DNA from: Thiomicrorhabdus sp. ZW0627
GTDB taxonomy: Bacteria > Pseudomonadota > Gammaproteobacteria > Thiomicrospirales > Thiomicrospiraceae
Reading direction: 5' to 3'
NCBI RefSeq assembly: GCF_029767005.1
Contig: NZ_JARUQR010000005.1
Coordinates: 1 to 64,000 of the forward strand
Length of the DNA stretch: 64,000 nucleotides
Shown: positions 32,518 through 42,824 of the stretch, in pieces
How positions within the stretch are numbered: position 1 is the first letter of the stretch
How the letters are laid out: each line of letters begins with the position of its first letter
Program-made: the position numbers and the translations under genes
The notes under the pieces: generated by a model
The model's database searches: none
What the model was told of the DNA's origin: nothing
The model's input: only the letters and a program-made list of their open reading frames with translations

Positions 32518-33378
32518 ATGTCTGCTAAGATTCTTGACGGTAAAGCCATTGCAGAAGAGTTACGTGAATCCATTAAACAGGAAGTTGAGCAACAGGTCGC
32601 TCAAGGCAAAAAACCGCCAGGGCTAGCTGTCATCATGGTGGGCGAAGACCCAGCTTCTCAAGTGTATGTACGTAACAAGAAGATTGCCTGCCAAAAAGCG
32701 GGATTCAACGACGTTTCCGAAGTTCTTCCTGCCGAAACCTCTCAAGAAGAAGTTCTAGCGTTAATCGACAAGCTTAACGCGGACGACAGCGTACACGGTA
32801 TTATCGTGCAGCTTCCGGTTCCGGATCATATCGACCCTGAAACCATTATCGAACGTATCTCCCCTTGTAAGGACGTTGACGGTTTCCATCCATACAATGT
32901 CGGTCGTTTGGCGACCCGTATGCCTCAACTAGCACCTTGTACGCCACACGGTGTCATGACAATGTTGGCGAAGACTGGTATTCCTTTACGTGGATTGAAT
33001 GCTGTTGTGGTCGGTGCATCCAACATCGTCGGTGTGCCAATGGCATTGGAACTATTGAACGAACGTGCTACGGTCACCATCTGTCACAGTGCAACTAAAG
33101 ATTTGGCTAAGAAGGTTTCAGAAGCGGATTTGGTCGTTGTTGGTGTCGGTATCCCGAATATGGTCAAAGGTGAATGGATCAAAGACGGCGCAATCGTAAT
33201 CGATGTAGGTATCAACCGCCTTGACGATGGTACGCTGTGTGGTGACGTTGAATACGACGTTGCGAAAGAGAAAGCGAGCTGGATCACGCCGGTTCCGGGC
33301 GGTGTAGGTCCGATGACCATCGCTACCCTATTGCAAAACACTCTTCAGGTTGCTTACCACTTGGATTGCAAAGCTTAA
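32518..33378 (+). CDS. folD: Bifunctional methylenetetrahydrofolate dehydrogenase / cyclohydrolase
   Basis: A 286-residue FolD that converts 5,10-methylene-THF to 10-formyl-THF in one-carbon metabolism. The start is ATG 32518 after GGGAGA; a TTG four codons earlier is not needed. [19 protein letters not shown] contains the catalytic Tyr and Lys, [10 protein letters not shown] and [15 protein letters not shown] bind folate, and [16 protein letters not shown] binds [23 protein letters not shown] closes the family signature. The length is typical. The gene stands alone, with a palindromic terminator 15 bp after the stop. Confidence 0.96.
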   Translation: MSAKILDGKAIAEELRESIKQEVEQQVAQGKKPPGLAVIMVGEDPASQVYVRNKKIACQKAGFNDVSEVLPAETSQEEVLALIDKLNADDSVHGIIVQLPVPDHIDPETIIERISPCKDVDGFHPYNVGRLATRMPQLAPCTPHGVMTMLAKTGIPLRGLNAVVVGASNIVGVPMALELLNERATVTICHSATKDLAKKVSEADLVVVGVGIPNMVKGEWIKDGAIVIDVGINRLDDGTLCGDVEYDVAKEKASWITPVPGGVGPMTIATLLQNTLQVAYHLDCKA

Positions 33379-33392
33379 TCATTTCATTTCCG

Positions 33393-33416
33393 AAACCGAA
33401 CAGGCCTGTTCGGTTT
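33393..33416 (+). terminator. folD terminator built on an AACAGGCCTGTT palindrome
   Basis: A perfect 24-bp inverted repeat centred on CAGGCCTG, followed by a short T-tract. The core octamer recurs elsewhere in the chromosomal flank. Confidence 0.65.
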
Positions 33417-33436
33417 TGAAATAGGGTTCTGATAAT

Positions 33437-33473
33437 AAAAAAGGCCGGTATTGTTAAAATACCGGCCTTTTTT
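33437..33473. terminator. Bidirectional terminator between folD and the ABC exporter
   Basis: A stem AAAAAAGGCCGGTA / TACCGGCCTTTTTT with a short loop and T-runs on both strands, between two convergent genes. Confidence 0.9.
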
Positions 33474-33507
33474 GTATCTGGTTGTATCTGGACTTCATCA
33501 CTTTAAC

Positions 33508-35337
33508 TTAGCGATAAAGTTTGTGATAAGTTCCCTCTTGAGCGATCAGCTCATCATGACTGCCGCTTTCTATGATGTGTCCGTCCTCGAACACCATAAT
33601 CCGATCCGCTTGCCTGATGGAACTGAGACGGTGCGCCACAATCAACGTAGTACGGTTTTCAAGGAACGGTGCCAAATCTTCATAAAGCTGGCGTTCGGTT
33701 TCCATATCCAGTGCAGAAGTCGCTTCATCCATGATGACAACCTTAGGGTCTTGCAGAATCATTCGCGCAATCGCCAAACGCTGGCGCTGACCACCGGACA
33801 ATTTGATGCCATTGCGCCCGACGATTGTCTCCAATCCCTGTTCAAGTGAATGAACAACATCATCCAACTGCGCCTGTTCCAACGCATCCCACAATTTATC
33901 GTCGGCCATCTCCTGCCCCAACGTCAGATTGAAACGGATGCTCTGATGAAACAAAACCGGCTGCTGCAAAACCGTCGCCACATGCTGGCGCACCACGGTC
34001 TGGCCAATTTGGTCGATTGGCTGACCGCCATATAAGACCTGACCGGCCTCGGCCTCATAGAAGCCCAACAACAACTGAACCAAAGTGGTTTTCCCACCGC
34101 CACTGGCTCCGACCAGTGCCAGTTTCTCACCCGGCTGAATCGTAAAATTCAATCGGTTAAGCACTCGCTCCGACTTGCCGGGATAACTAAAGCACAAATC
34201 TTTCACCGCTACCGAAATCGGACCCGACTGTTCAAACGGATTGACCTTACTGGTATAAACCGGTTCCTGTTTCAAATCCAGCACGTCGTTGATACGCTGT
34301 AGAGCGCCGCTCGCGGCACTGTAGCTGTATTGAATCGCCAACATTTCCTGAACCGGACCCATCATAAACCAGAGGTAACCGAAAACCGCCATCATCTCAC
34401 CGATCGACAACCCGGAGAACACGACCATCAACATACTCACGCCGCGGAATACATCGAACCCGACTAGGAAAATCATGAAAGAGAATCGGCTTGCCGCATC
34501 ACTCTTCCAGGTAAACGCTTCCGAATGTTGCTTGACCGACTGGGCATGCCCTCTCACACGATCAAAAAAGTTAGTGTCCTGATTGGCTGCACGAACCTGC
34601 TGCAAAGCGTCAAGCGTTTCCGTTAAGGCTTGCTGAAAGGCATCCAGCGCACTGTTCTCATCCTTTTTCAAGGTTTTGACCTTGCGCCCCATACGCATGG
34701 TGAAATAGACCACCACCGGGTTCAGAAGCAGAATGAACAGCGCCAGCTGCCAATGCAGCCAAAGCAAAACCAAACTCACGCCGATCAGAGTAAATACGGC
34801 AATGATCAACTTACCGACCGTGGTGCCTAGAAACGTGTCGATACTATTGACGTCATTCACCATGGTGGCTGAAACGCTACCGCTTCCAAGCGTTTCGTAT
34901 TGCGCCATGGAAACGCCCTGCACTCTTGCCAGCAAATCACGGCGGATGCGATAGGTCACGTCTTTGGCGATAACGGTAAACTGTTGAACCTGCCAGACGC
35001 CAAATATCAGCCCTAGCACTCTCAAAATAATCGTGATTACGGTGATTGCGACAATGTAATAGATCGGGCCGTACCAATCCGGCGAAACCAACGTCTGCAA
35101 AAAACCGACGATCGGCCCCGGTTTATCCAGAAGCACTTCGTCCACCAGAATCGGCAATAATAAAGGTAAGGGAACGGTCGCCAACATTGCCAGCAAGGCA
35201 ATGATGTGCGCTTTGACCAGACGCGACTTATGCCTCACAACCAGATCAAAAATACGCTGCCAGGTATAACAACGTTCGGAATAGTCGGAAGCCTGTTCAG
35301 TAACCTGAACAGGTTGTGAAGCGGAAGCCGTTTCCAT
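33508..35337 (-). CDS. ABC exporter, fused membrane and ATPase domains (MsbA-like)
   Basis: A 609-residue half-transporter. Six hydrophobic helices lie in residues 40-330. The ATPase domain has Walker A GASGGGKTT, signature LSGGQRQRLAIAR and Walker B VVIMDEATSALD, then the switch His in IVAHRLS. It works as a homodimer exporting lipid or drug-like substrates; the substrate cannot be read from the sequence. It starts 6 bp upstream of the tatD stop on the same strand, so it closes the tmk-holB-tatD operon. True MsbA is usually near lpxK, which is absent here, so I leave the symbol empty. Confidence 0.88.
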   Translation of the reverse strand: METASASQPVQVTEQASDYSERCYTWQRIFDLVVRHKSRLVKAHIIALLAMLATVPLPLLLPILVDEVLLDKPGPIVGFLQTLVSPDWYGPIYYIVAITVITIILRVLGLIFGVWQVQQFTVIAKDVTYRIRRDLLARVQGVSMAQYETLGSGSVSATMVNDVNSIDTFLGTTVGKLIIAVFTLIGVSLVLLWLHWQLALFILLLNPVVVYFTMRMGRKVKTLKKDENSALDAFQQALTETLDALQQVRAANQDTNFFDRVRGHAQSVKQHSEAFTWKSDAASRFSFMIFLVGFDVFRGVSMLMVVFSGLSIGEMMAVFGYLWFMMGPVQEMLAIQYSYSAASGALQRINDVLDLKQEPVYTSKVNPFEQSGPISVAVKDLCFSYPGKSERVLNRLNFTIQPGEKLALVGASGGGKTTLVQLLLGFYEAEAGQVLYGGQPIDQIGQTVVRQHVATVLQQPVLFHQSIRFNLTLGQEMADDKLWDALEQAQLDDVVHSLEQGLETIVGRNGIKLSGGQRQRLAIARMILQDPKVVIMDEATSALDMETERQLYEDLAPFLENRTTLIVAHRLSSIRQADRIMVFEDGHIIESGSHDELIAQEGTYHKLYR

Positions 35338-35343
35338 AATAGA

Positions 35344-36123
35344 TCAGTCCAGTTTGAACAGACGATTGAAGTTGGCGGTGGTCGCCTGAGTGACTTCTTC
35401 GAAAGGAAGCTCTTTCAATTTTGCGATTTCTTCAACCACATAGCGGGTATAACCCGGCTGATTGGTCTTACCGCGGTAAGGAACCGGAGCTAAGTAAGGC
35501 GAATCCGTCTCCACCAGAATACGATCCAAGGGCACCTGTTTGGCGACCTCTTTCAACTCCACTGCATTCTTGAAAGTGACGATACCGGAAAACGAGATAT
35601 AGAAACCGATCTGCATGGCGCGTTCGGCCGTACCCATATCTTCGACAAAACAGTGCATGATTCCGCCGATTTCATCCGCGCCTTCCTCTTCCAGAATGCT
35701 CAAGCAATCCGGCGTGGAGTTTCGTGTGTGGATGATCAAAGGCTTTCCAAGCAGTTTGGCGATACGGATGTGCTGTCTGAAACGCTCGTGCTGCCATTCC
35801 ATGGATTCAGCCTCGGCATCGAAATGAAAATAATCCAAACCGACTTCACCGATTGCGATTACTTTAGGGTGAGAAGCGAATTTGACCAACTCCTCGTCGG
35901 AAACCACAACCTCTTTCTCTTCACACGGGTGCACGCCGATGGCGGCATAGACTTCGTCATACTGTTCCGCCAGCGCCAATACCTCGGACCACTGATCCGG
36001 ATTGATGGCGACGCATAGAATACGTTCCACGCCCAGTTCTTTCGCTTTTTCAATCACGTCTGAAACGGTTCCCACCTTCTCTTCCGGCAGGATATTCAAA
36101 TGACAATGCGAATCGACAATCAC
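35344..36123 (-). CDS. tatD: TatD family deoxyribonuclease
   Basis: A 259-residue metal-dependent hydrolase (TIM barrel). The start is GTG 36123, which overlaps the holB stop (GTGA) and follows GGGAAG, giving the N-terminus VIVDSHCHLN, with metal ligands HxH. Other signature parts are AIGEVGLDYF, LIIHTRN, GIMHCF and ILVETDSPYLAP. Family members are 3'-5' DNases. In this position after holB the gene is often called ycfH. It is co-transcribed with tmk and holB. Confidence 0.92.
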   Translation of the reverse strand: MIVDSHCHLNILPEEKVGTVSDVIEKAKELGVERILCVAINPDQWSEVLALAEQYDEVYAAIGVHPCEEKEVVVSDEELVKFASHPKVIAIGEVGLDYFHFDAEAESMEWQHERFRQHIRIAKLLGKPLIIHTRNSTPDCLSILEEEGADEIGGIMHCFVEDMGTAERAMQIGFYISFSGIVTFKNAVELKEVAKQVPLDRILVETDSPYLAPVPYRGKTNQPGYTRYVVEEIAKLKELPFEEVTQATTANFNRLFKLD

Positions 36124-37103
36124 GCTAACTTCCCTTTTACTATATTCGTTTGAAACACACTCTCTAACGGAGCTTGAGATTGCTGTATCTGTAACCACTC
36201 AAAACACAGCGCTTCCAAAACCAACTGCTTGTTGGCATTGCCCTGCCAGCTGTTCTTGGCTTGCAAACAGGCCTGCTGAAAACGCAGCCAGTTTTGGATC
36301 TGGTCGTCCGAGTATTCCGCACCCGGCTTGTAATAGGCGGCACGCACTGCGGAGACCGACCAGAAATAGAAATAATCGAACACCTGTTCAGGCTGGGCCC
36401 ATTTCAGCCACTTTTCAACCAGTTGCGGCACGGTTTTCTGACCGGACTGCATCTGCTTCAAAGCCGCTTTCCATTCGTTATCCTGTTCGAACAGGCCTTG
36501 CTCAATCCATTGTTGAGCCGCAATCGGCGCACCCCAGTTCAATCGCAAAGCACGTTTAAGCAGCGCTTCGTCCGCTTGCGGACAGGCCTGGTGAAGCCAA
36601 CTCTGAGCTTCGTCGATCGACGGGGCCGCAAACATCAGTTTCTGGCAACGACTCAGGATGGTCGCCGGCAGGCGCCCCACCTGATGAGTGGTCAGAATGA
36701 ACAATGTCTTTTCAGAAGGTTCTTCCAAGGTCTTCAACAGCGCATTGAACGCCGATTGATTCAGGTATTCCGGGCCTTCGACCCAGGCCACTTTGTAACC
36801 GCCCTGATGCGAAGTCTCATTCAACTTATAAACAAGTTCGCGGATCTGGTCGACGGAAATCTCTTTCTTGTCTTCCAACACCTGCAAATGGAAAAAATCC
36901 GGGTGCTGGTCGGTCAGGAACAGGTGACAACCGGAACATTCGCCACAGGTGTTGTTGGTATTGCACAGAATCGATTGCGTCACCTGTTGGACGAACGACT
37001 CGATCCCGATACCGCTTGGAGCGGACAACAAATAAGCATGCCCCAATCGCGACTGCAGCTGTTGCCATTGCTGCCACTGAGCGGCCATCCACGGATAAAT
37101 CAT
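36120..37103 (-). CDS. holB: DNA polymerase III delta-prime subunit
   Basis: A 327-residue clamp-loader subunit. GHAYLLSAPSGIGIESFVQQV stands where the ATP-binding loop would be, but the Walker lysine is missing, as is normal for delta-prime. The zinc module is CNTNNTCGECSGCHLF, and VAWVEGPEYLNQSAFNALLKTLEEPSEKTLFIL with ATILSRCQKL matches the sensor region. It overlaps tmk upstream and tatD downstream by 4 bp each, a standard gammaproteobacterial arrangement. Confidence 0.94.
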   Translation of the reverse strand: MIYPWMAAQWQQWQQLQSRLGHAYLLSAPSGIGIESFVQQVTQSILCNTNNTCGECSGCHLFLTDQHPDFFHLQVLEDKKEISVDQIRELVYKLNETSHQGGYKVAWVEGPEYLNQSAFNALLKTLEEPSEKTLFILTTHQVGRLPATILSRCQKLMFAAPSIDEAQSWLHQACPQADEALLKRALRLNWGAPIAAQQWIEQGLFEQDNEWKAALKQMQSGQKTVPQLVEKWLKWAQPEQVFDYFYFWSVSAVRAAYYKPGAEYSDDQIQNWLRFQQACLQAKNSWQGNANKQLVLEALCFEWLQIQQSQAPLESVFQTNIVKGKLA

Positions 37104-37729
37104 GCGTTCTCCATGAGGGTTTTCAAGCAGGTTTCGATTTCGGCCTGAACCTGTTCCAGAGACTGGCTGGCGTCCAATACCGTATAACGTTCTTTAGCTT
37201 GCCCTGCTCTTGTCAGGTAAGCGCCGCGTACCTTTTCAAAAAAGTCGTGCTGTTCCTGCTCAAAACGGTCGGTCTGACCGCCGCGCGACGCCACACGCGC
37301 CATACCGACTTCAATCGGCAAATCGAAAACGAAGGTCATATCCGGATACATACCCTGTTGGACCCAGGTCTCGATTTCGGCAATACGCTCAAACGGAATG
37401 CCTCGGGCCGCGCCTTGATATGCGTAACTGGCATCGGTGAAACGGTCTGAAATAACCCAAGTGCCTTTCTCGAGTGCAGGAATGATCTTCTCGCGGATAT
37501 GCTGTGCACGGGCGGCAAACATCAACAGCAGCTCGGTATCGGCGTGCATTTCGGTGTAGGCCTGATTCAGTAGAATTCCTCTGACCGCTTCGCCGATTTC
37601 GGTTCCGCCCGGTTCACGCGTGGTGATGACATCAATGCCCTGCTGCTTGAGCCAATCCGCCATAAAAGCTAAATTGGTCGATTTACCCGCTCCTTCGGTT
37701 CCCTCAAGTGTAATGAACTTGCCTGTCAT
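37100..37729 (-). CDS. tmk: Thymidylate kinase
   Basis: A 209-residue enzyme that phosphorylates dTMP to dTDP. The P-loop is EGTEGAGKST (residues 9-18), the DR(Y/F) motif is VISDRFTDASYAYQGAARG, and the lid region is VASRGGQTDRFEQE, of the type with Arg in the lid. Its stop overlaps the holB start (ATGA). mltG lies 60 bp upstream. Confidence 0.95.
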   Translation of the reverse strand: MTGKFITLEGTEGAGKSTNLAFMADWLKQQGIDVITTREPGGTEIGEAVRGILLNQAYTEMHADTELLLMFAARAQHIREKIIPALEKGTWVISDRFTDASYAYQGAARGIPFERIAEIETWVQQGMYPDMTFVFDLPIEVGMARVASRGGQTDRFEQEQHDFFEKVRGAYLTRAGQAKERYTVLDASQSLEQVQAEIETCLKTLMENA

Positions 37730-37788
37730 CCGGCTCTACTTCCCTTAAATTGATAGTCTACTGATTACTGTTGATTCGCCATTCATCG

Positions 37789-38820
37789 CTAGCGCATTAA
37801 CTGGTACTTACGCACCGCCTTGTTATGCTCGATCAATGTCTCTGAAAAATAGTGTTCGCCATTGCCTTTGGCTACGAAATACAACGCCTTGGTCTTATCC
37901 GGGTGCATCACCGCCTCGATTGCCTCACGGCTCGGCAAAGCGATCGGACTCGGCGGCAAACCGTTTATACGGTAAGTGTTGTAAGGTGTCTTTTTCAACA
38001 AATCGGCCTTACGGATATTACCATCATATTTCGCTCCGATGCCATAAATCACGGTCGGATCGGTCTGCAAACGCATACGTTTTTTCAAACGGTTAATGAA
38101 GACACCAGCAATCAAGGCTCGTTCTTCGGGCACGGCCGTTTCCTTCTCCACCAGTGACGCCATAATCAACGCCTCGTAAGGCGTCTTGAATGGCAACTCC
38201 TTAGCTCTTTTCTGCCAGGCTTCCTGAAGAGTGGTGTTCAAAGCTTCGTGCGCACGGGTCAGAATATTCAGGTCAGAGTCACCGGCTTGATACAGATAGG
38301 TTTCCGGCAAAAACCAGCCTTCCAGCCCTGCAAAAGGATAATTTTCGTCACCCAGTGATTTCAGTGAAAACGCTTTATAGAGTTCGTCCGTTTGCTCGAC
38401 GTTCAGAACACGTTTGATTTTCGGCAAGGCCTCTATCTGAAGCAATGTCTGCTCAAACGTATGACCCGCAATCAAAGTCACCGGATATTTAACAGTCTCC
38501 CCTTTAATCAACGCCTGCGCCAACTCTTCAACGGTCCATTGCGGCTGGATTCGCATCTCTCCGGTTTTAATCAAACCATGCTGATCGTGATAGCGAAGAT
38601 ACCAGACAAACCACTTAGGGGAACTCAACAGGCCTGCCTGATGCAATTGTTCGGCGACTTTATACGCGGAAGAGCCTGGCTGGATTTCAATAATCTTCGA
38701 TTCCGTCAAATCGGAAACCGGTTGAGTCAGAAACTGCTGAACCTGAAAACCAAAAATGAACGCTACCACGACCAACAAGCCGGACACCGCCGCCAAACCT
38801 CTCAACAACGTTTTTATCAT
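37789..38820 (-). CDS. mltG: Endolytic murein transglycosylase MltG
   Basis: A 343-residue inner-membrane enzyme that cuts nascent glycan strands. There is one membrane helix (about 8-27), then a LysM-like region (IEIQPGSSAYKVAEQL), then the YceG domain with SLVEKETAVPEERALIAGVFINRLKKRM holding the catalytic Glu, and TDPTVIYGIG, YNTYRINGLPPSPIALPS, FVAKGNGEHYFS. Its start overlaps the pabC stop by 4 bp, so the genes are co-translated. Confidence 0.95.
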   Translation of the reverse strand: MIKTLLRGLAAVSGLLVVVAFIFGFQVQQFLTQPVSDLTESKIIEIQPGSSAYKVAEQLHQAGLLSSPKWFVWYLRYHDQHGLIKTGEMRIQPQWTVEELAQALIKGETVKYPVTLIAGHTFEQTLLQIEALPKIKRVLNVEQTDELYKAFSLKSLGDENYPFAGLEGWFLPETYLYQAGDSDLNILTRAHEALNTTLQEAWQKRAKELPFKTPYEALIMASLVEKETAVPEERALIAGVFINRLKKRMRLQTDPTVIYGIGAKYDGNIRKADLLKKTPYNTYRINGLPPSPIALPSREAIEAVMHPDKTKALYFVAKGNGEHYFSETLIEHNKAVRKYQLMR

Positions 38821-39674
38821 TCCCTAATCCGTATTGCGTTATTCTGTTGCCATTCCAACCAGGCCTGTTGAATTTCAACCACCCGCTCAACGGCAAATTT
38901 CGTATTCATGAATTCTTTAACCGGCATGATACCGCGTACGGCATTACTCAGAAACAATCCGTCAGCATCTCTGATTTCTTCCAGAGCGACTTCACGTTCA
39001 ATCCATTCGAGGCCCAAGCTTTCCACCAAAAAGCGTAACTGACAACGCGTGGTTCCTTCCACACCGCTGTCGATCAGTTTTGGTGTAACAAGCTGCTGTC
39101 CTTTGATGAGAAACACGTTCGATTGAGTGGCCGAAATCACTTGCTGGCGAGCATTGAGCATAATGCCTTCGGCAAATTCCGTCCCGATTAGTTCGGCGCG
39201 CGCCAGAACATTCTCAAGACGGTTCAAATGTTTCATCCCAGCCAGTTGCGGATTGATTGCGCAAACGCTTTTGCAAAGCGTGACCACCATAGCGGGATGC
39301 ATTTCCGTCATATCCGCCGTTTTTTTATATAGCGGGTGCTGCGAGACCTGAATGATGATTCTCGGCTTAGCTTCCACAGGCGGTTGATAACCGATACCAC
39401 CCAACCCTCTCGAAACAATCACTTTGACCACAACAGGCCGTTCGTTCCCAGTCAGTGCTTGAGCCAACTGTTGCAAAACGCTCTGTTCTTCCATTTCCGG
39501 AAAACCCAAACGTGAAGCGCTTTCAGACAAACGTCGCCAATGTGCCGACCAGTTATAAAGCTGACCTTCCGCCGACAACATGGTCGTGAAGAAACCGTCA
39601 CCGTACTGAACGGCACGATCCAAGACTTCCAAGTGGTTCTGCTCTTGTCCGTCTACCCAGCTTCGAACGCTCAC
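38817..39674 (-). CDS. pabC: Aminodeoxychorismate lyase (PabC)
   Basis: A 285-residue fold-type IV PLP enzyme that makes p-aminobenzoate from aminodeoxychorismate for folate. DRAVQYGDGFFTTM is the N-terminal signature. The PLP lysine is in AGMKHLNRLENVLA and the phosphate-binding part is VEGTTRCQLRF. It overlaps pabB by 4 bp and mltG by 4 bp. A D-amino-acid or branched-chain aminotransferase is less likely given the operon. Confidence 0.92.
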   Translation of the reverse strand: MSVRSWVDGQEQNHLEVLDRAVQYGDGFFTTMLSAEGQLYNWSAHWRRLSESASRLGFPEMEEQSVLQQLAQALTGNERPVVVKVIVSRGLGGIGYQPPVEAKPRIIIQVSQHPLYKKTADMTEMHPAMVVTLCKSVCAINPQLAGMKHLNRLENVLARAELIGTEFAEGIMLNARQQVISATQSNVFLIKGQQLVTPKLIDSGVEGTTRCQLRFLVESLGLEWIEREVALEEIRDADGLFLSNAVRGIMPVKEFMNTKFAVERVVEIQQAWLEWQQNNAIRIRE

Positions 39675-41071
39675 AGGAAGCGCTCCTGACTGCTCAAAGC
39701 GTTAATCAAGCCTTTGGCCTTATGGCGGGTCTCGGTTAATTCGTTTTTCGGATCAGAGTCCGCGACAATCCCGGCACCGGCACGGAACTGCACGACCGAT
39801 TTATCCCCATGTCGGCTATGCAACATGGTACGAATCAGGATATTCAAATCCATCGACCCGTCACGATTGATGTACCCCAAAGACCCTGTGTACGCCTCAC
39901 GCGGCATCTGCTCAAGTTCGGCGATGATTTCCATGCAACGCACTTTCGGGCAGCCAGTAATGGTTCCGCCCGGGAACAGCGCATGTACGATGTCCAGAGG
40001 ATCAAACCCGTCTTGTAACTGCCCGCGAACGTTGGAAACGATGTGATGAACGTGCTCGTAACTTTCGACCACCATCAACTCGTTGACTTCAACACTGCCC
40101 GGCTGGCAAATACGCCCCAGATCGTTCCGCTCAAGATCGATCAGCATGATGTGCTCGGCGCGCTCCTTGGGATGCGAGATCAGCTCGTCGATCAACGCTT
40201 TGTCCATTTCCGCATCGGCACTGCGCTTGCGAGTACCGGCAATCGGTCGGGTCTCGACCCACGGCGACTTATATTTAACCAGACGCTCAGGAGAGGAACT
40301 GATGATACTCCACTCATGCTTTTCATCTGCAAAGTGCGCTAACGCAGCAAACGGCGCCGGATTATGCGTTCGTAAAGCACGGTAAACATCCAGATATTCC
40401 TGCTCATGAGACAGCTCAACCTGCCACTGACGAGACAGATTCACCTGGAAGATGTCGCCGGAAAGAATGTATTCCTTAATCGCCTTAACGCCGTCCAGAT
40501 ATTTATTTTCCGGCTCTTCACGGGAATCGACAATCTGGATCGGTACTTGCGAATCGATGACGTTCAAGGCACTGTCAATGTCTTCCCAAATCGTCTCGAT
40601 CAAATCAGTGAACTCGTTTTCGACTACGATACTGATTTCGCCCTTCTCATGGTCAACGACAACCGCAGCGGGAACGCGGGTTAGGTTTGCAAGCGGAAAC
40701 TCGGATTCCGGCAGGTTCAGGCTTGGTTCCACCGCTTGGGCGTAATCGTAACTGAAAAACGCAAACCAGCCGCCATAGAACGGCAAGTCACAATCCAGCT
40801 CGGGTTGTTTCAGTTCTGAAAAGGCCTGCTTCGCCCTACTCTGAAAATCAGAGATGTCTTCAACCTTATCCAAGCTGATGGAATCTTGAGGAAAAGCAAA
40901 CAGGATGTCGTACTGTCCCAACACGCCTTTAGCGACGCTTTCCAACAGGAATGGGTAACGCTGGGGATTCAACTGGTGAAGCTTGGACAGATCCAAACGG
41001 CAGTTTTCAGAAACGCAAACAGGCTGTATGGTAACAGCCTGTTGAATGTCGATAGAATCAAGTCTATCCAT
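39671..41071 (-). CDS. pabB: Aminodeoxychorismate synthase component I
   Basis: A 466-residue chorismate-utilising enzyme. The C-terminal domain shows YILSGDIFQVNLSRQW, TRPIAGTRKR, HIMLIDLERNDLGRI, HALFPGGTITGCPKVRCMEII, FRAGAGIVADSDP. The N-terminal half has the usual weakly conserved domain. With a glutaminase partner (PabA, not in the window) it aminates chorismate. A good ribosome binding site (AGAGAAGAG) precedes the start. It lies between fabF and pabC. Confidence 0.93.
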   Translation of the reverse strand: MDRLDSIDIQQAVTIQPVCVSENCRLDLSKLHQLNPQRYPFLLESVAKGVLGQYDILFAFPQDSISLDKVEDISDFQSRAKQAFSELKQPELDCDLPFYGGWFAFFSYDYAQAVEPSLNLPESEFPLANLTRVPAAVVVDHEKGEISIVVENEFTDLIETIWEDIDSALNVIDSQVPIQIVDSREEPENKYLDGVKAIKEYILSGDIFQVNLSRQWQVELSHEQEYLDVYRALRTHNPAPFAALAHFADEKHEWSIISSSPERLVKYKSPWVETRPIAGTRKRSADAEMDKALIDELISHPKERAEHIMLIDLERNDLGRICQPGSVEVNELMVVESYEHVHHIVSNVRGQLQDGFDPLDIVHALFPGGTITGCPKVRCMEIIAELEQMPREAYTGSLGYINRDGSMDLNILIRTMLHSRHGDKSVVQFRAGAGIVADSDPKNELTETRHKAKGLINALSSQERFL

Positions 41072-41103
41072 GTCTGCTCTTCTCTTGGAATGAAAAGAGG
41101 TAA

Positions 41104-42342
41104 TTATACTTTACCTAACACCAAGCTGGCATTGGTTCCACCGAATCCAAACGAATTCGATAAAGCATAATCGACCTTGGCATCGCGCGCCTCATTGGCT
41201 ACGTAATCCAGGTCACACCCTTCTTCCGGGTTTTCCAAGTTGATCGTCGGAGGCAGTTTCTGCTCCTTGATCGCCAAAGCGGTGAACACAGCTTCCATTG
41301 CTCCGGCCGCACCCAATGCGTGACCGGTCATCGACTTAGTGGAACTCATCGCCAAGTTATAAGCGTGATCGCCAAACGTCGTCTTAACCGCCATGGTTTC
41401 GCAAACATCACCCGCAGGCGTCGAAGTACCGTGGGCATTGATGTAATTGATTTTGGAAGCATCAACGCCAGAGTTCTGCAAGGCCGTCGCCATACAGCGC
41501 GCCGCACCTTCTCCACCTTTAGCAGGAAGTGTCATGTGATAGGCGTCACCACTCATACCAAAACCAAGTACTTCGGCATAAATTTTCGCGCCACGGGCTT
41601 TGGCGTGTTCGTATTCTTCCAACACTACGGCACCGGCGCCGTCACTTAAAACAAAACCGTCACGGTCTTTATCCCAAGGACGGCTTGCCGCCTGAGGATT
41701 GTCATTGCGTGTCGATAAAGCGCGCGCAGCAGCAAACCCACCCAAACCAAGTTCCGTGGTAGCGTATTCCGCCCCACCGGCTACCATCACATCGGCATCG
41801 CCGTACTGAATCATACGAGCGGCATCACCGATACTATGGGTTCCGGTTGCACAGGCCGTTCCAATTGCCATGTTCGGACCTTTCAAGCCGTACATGATCG
41901 ACAGGTTACCCGAAATCATATTAATGATCGCACTAGGAACGAAAAACGGCGAAATACGACGAGGTCCGGATTTCTCGGCAATCGAATGCTGGGTTTCAAT
42001 AGAACCGATTCCACCGATACCTGAACCGATAGACACACCAATACGAGGTGCATTCTCTTCCGTCACTTCCAAACCGGAATCCTGAATGGCCTGAACGCCA
42101 GCAGCAATTCCGTAATGAATAAACGGATCCATTTTCTTGGCTTCTTTGGCAGTGATGTAATCGGTTACTTCAAACCCTTTAACAACTCCGCCGAACTTCA
42201 CCGCATAGGCTTCAGTATCGAACTTGGTCAAATAATCAATACCGCTTTTACCCGCCAACAAATTGTTCCAAGTTTCAGAAACTGTCAACCCAACTGGCGT
42301 TAACACACCCAAACCGGTAATCACAACACGACGCTTAGACAA
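41104..42342 (-). CDS. fabF: 3-oxoacyl-ACP synthase II
   Basis: A 412-residue condensing enzyme of fatty-acid elongation. The active-site Cys is in [12 protein letters not shown] (about residue 164), the two His are in [11 protein letters not shown] and [12 protein letters not shown], and the C-terminal glycine loop is [13 protein letters not shown]. Length and motifs are typical of KAS II. A hairpin separates it from acpP, so part of its transcription may be attenuated there. Confidence 0.97.
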   Translation of the reverse strand: MSKRRVVITGLGVLTPVGLTVSETWNNLLAGKSGIDYLTKFDTEAYAVKFGGVVKGFEVTDYITAKEAKKMDPFIHYGIAAGVQAIQDSGLEVTEENAPRIGVSIGSGIGGIGSIETQHSIAEKSGPRRISPFFVPSAIINMISGNLSIMYGLKGPNMAIGTACATGTHSIGDAARMIQYGDADVMVAGGAEYATTELGLGGFAAARALSTRNDNPQAASRPWDKDRDGFVLSDGAGAVVLEEYEHAKARGAKIYAEVLGFGMSGDAYHMTLPAKGGEGAARCMATALQNSGVDASKINYINAHGTSTPAGDVCETMAVKTTFGDHAYNLAMSSTKSMTGHALGAAGAMEAVFTALAIKEQKLPPTINLENPEEGCDLDYVANEARDAKVDYALSNSFGFGGTNASLVLGKV

Positions 42343-42374
42343 GATGCACCCTCACACTTTTTAAATTTCACATA

Positions 42375-42402
42375 TAAAAAAAGCCGTAAAAAATTACGGC
42401 TT
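42375..42402 (-). terminator. Hairpin terminator between acpP and fabF
   Basis: A stem AAGCCGTAA / TTACGGCTT with an A-rich loop; on the minus strand it is followed by a T-run. It probably ends the abundant acpP mRNA and lets a fraction read through to fabF. Confidence 0.85.
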
Positions 42403-42434
42403 TTCATCAAGATATACGCTTTGCGAACCTTGGA

Positions 42435-42671
42435 TTAGTCCAAGTTAGCTTCGATGTAAGCTTTAGCTTGAGCCAAAGTAGCGATTTTCTCTGCTTCTTC
42501 ATCAGGGATTTCGCAATCAAATTCTTCTTCTAGAGCCATTACTAGCTCAACAGTGTCAAGAGAATCCGCACCTAAGTCATCTACAAAAGATGCATCAGGA
42601 GTAACCTGATCTTCTTCTACACCTAATTGCTCAACAACAATCTTCTTTACGCGTTCTTCAATACTGCTCAT
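42435..42671 (-). CDS. acpP: Acyl carrier protein
   Basis: A 78-residue acidic carrier. The phosphopantetheine attachment Ser is in [21 protein letters not shown]. Length and flanking fabG/fabF are standard. GGAGA lies 6 bp before the start. Confidence 0.98.
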   Translation of the reverse strand: MSSIEERVKKIVVEQLGVEEDQVTPDASFVDDLGADSLDTVELVMALEEEFDCEIPDEEAEKIATLAQAKAYIEANLD

Positions 42672-42824
42672 GGAATTCTCCAGTCTTCTTATAGTGTTTA
42701 ATTAAAAATATGGGTTAAATAAATTTTTGGTATTTTCGCTTTATCTGCCTAGATTATCAAGTTTTTAATTGCGCTTTTCTTGATTAAGGTCATAAATCAA
42801 TCACTTATCCGCGCAATAAGAAAC

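Noticed and set aside
36261-37148. 295-codon plus-strand frame over holB
   Set aside because: Antisense shadow of holB, whose motifs and operon overlaps are clear; no family seen on the plus strand.
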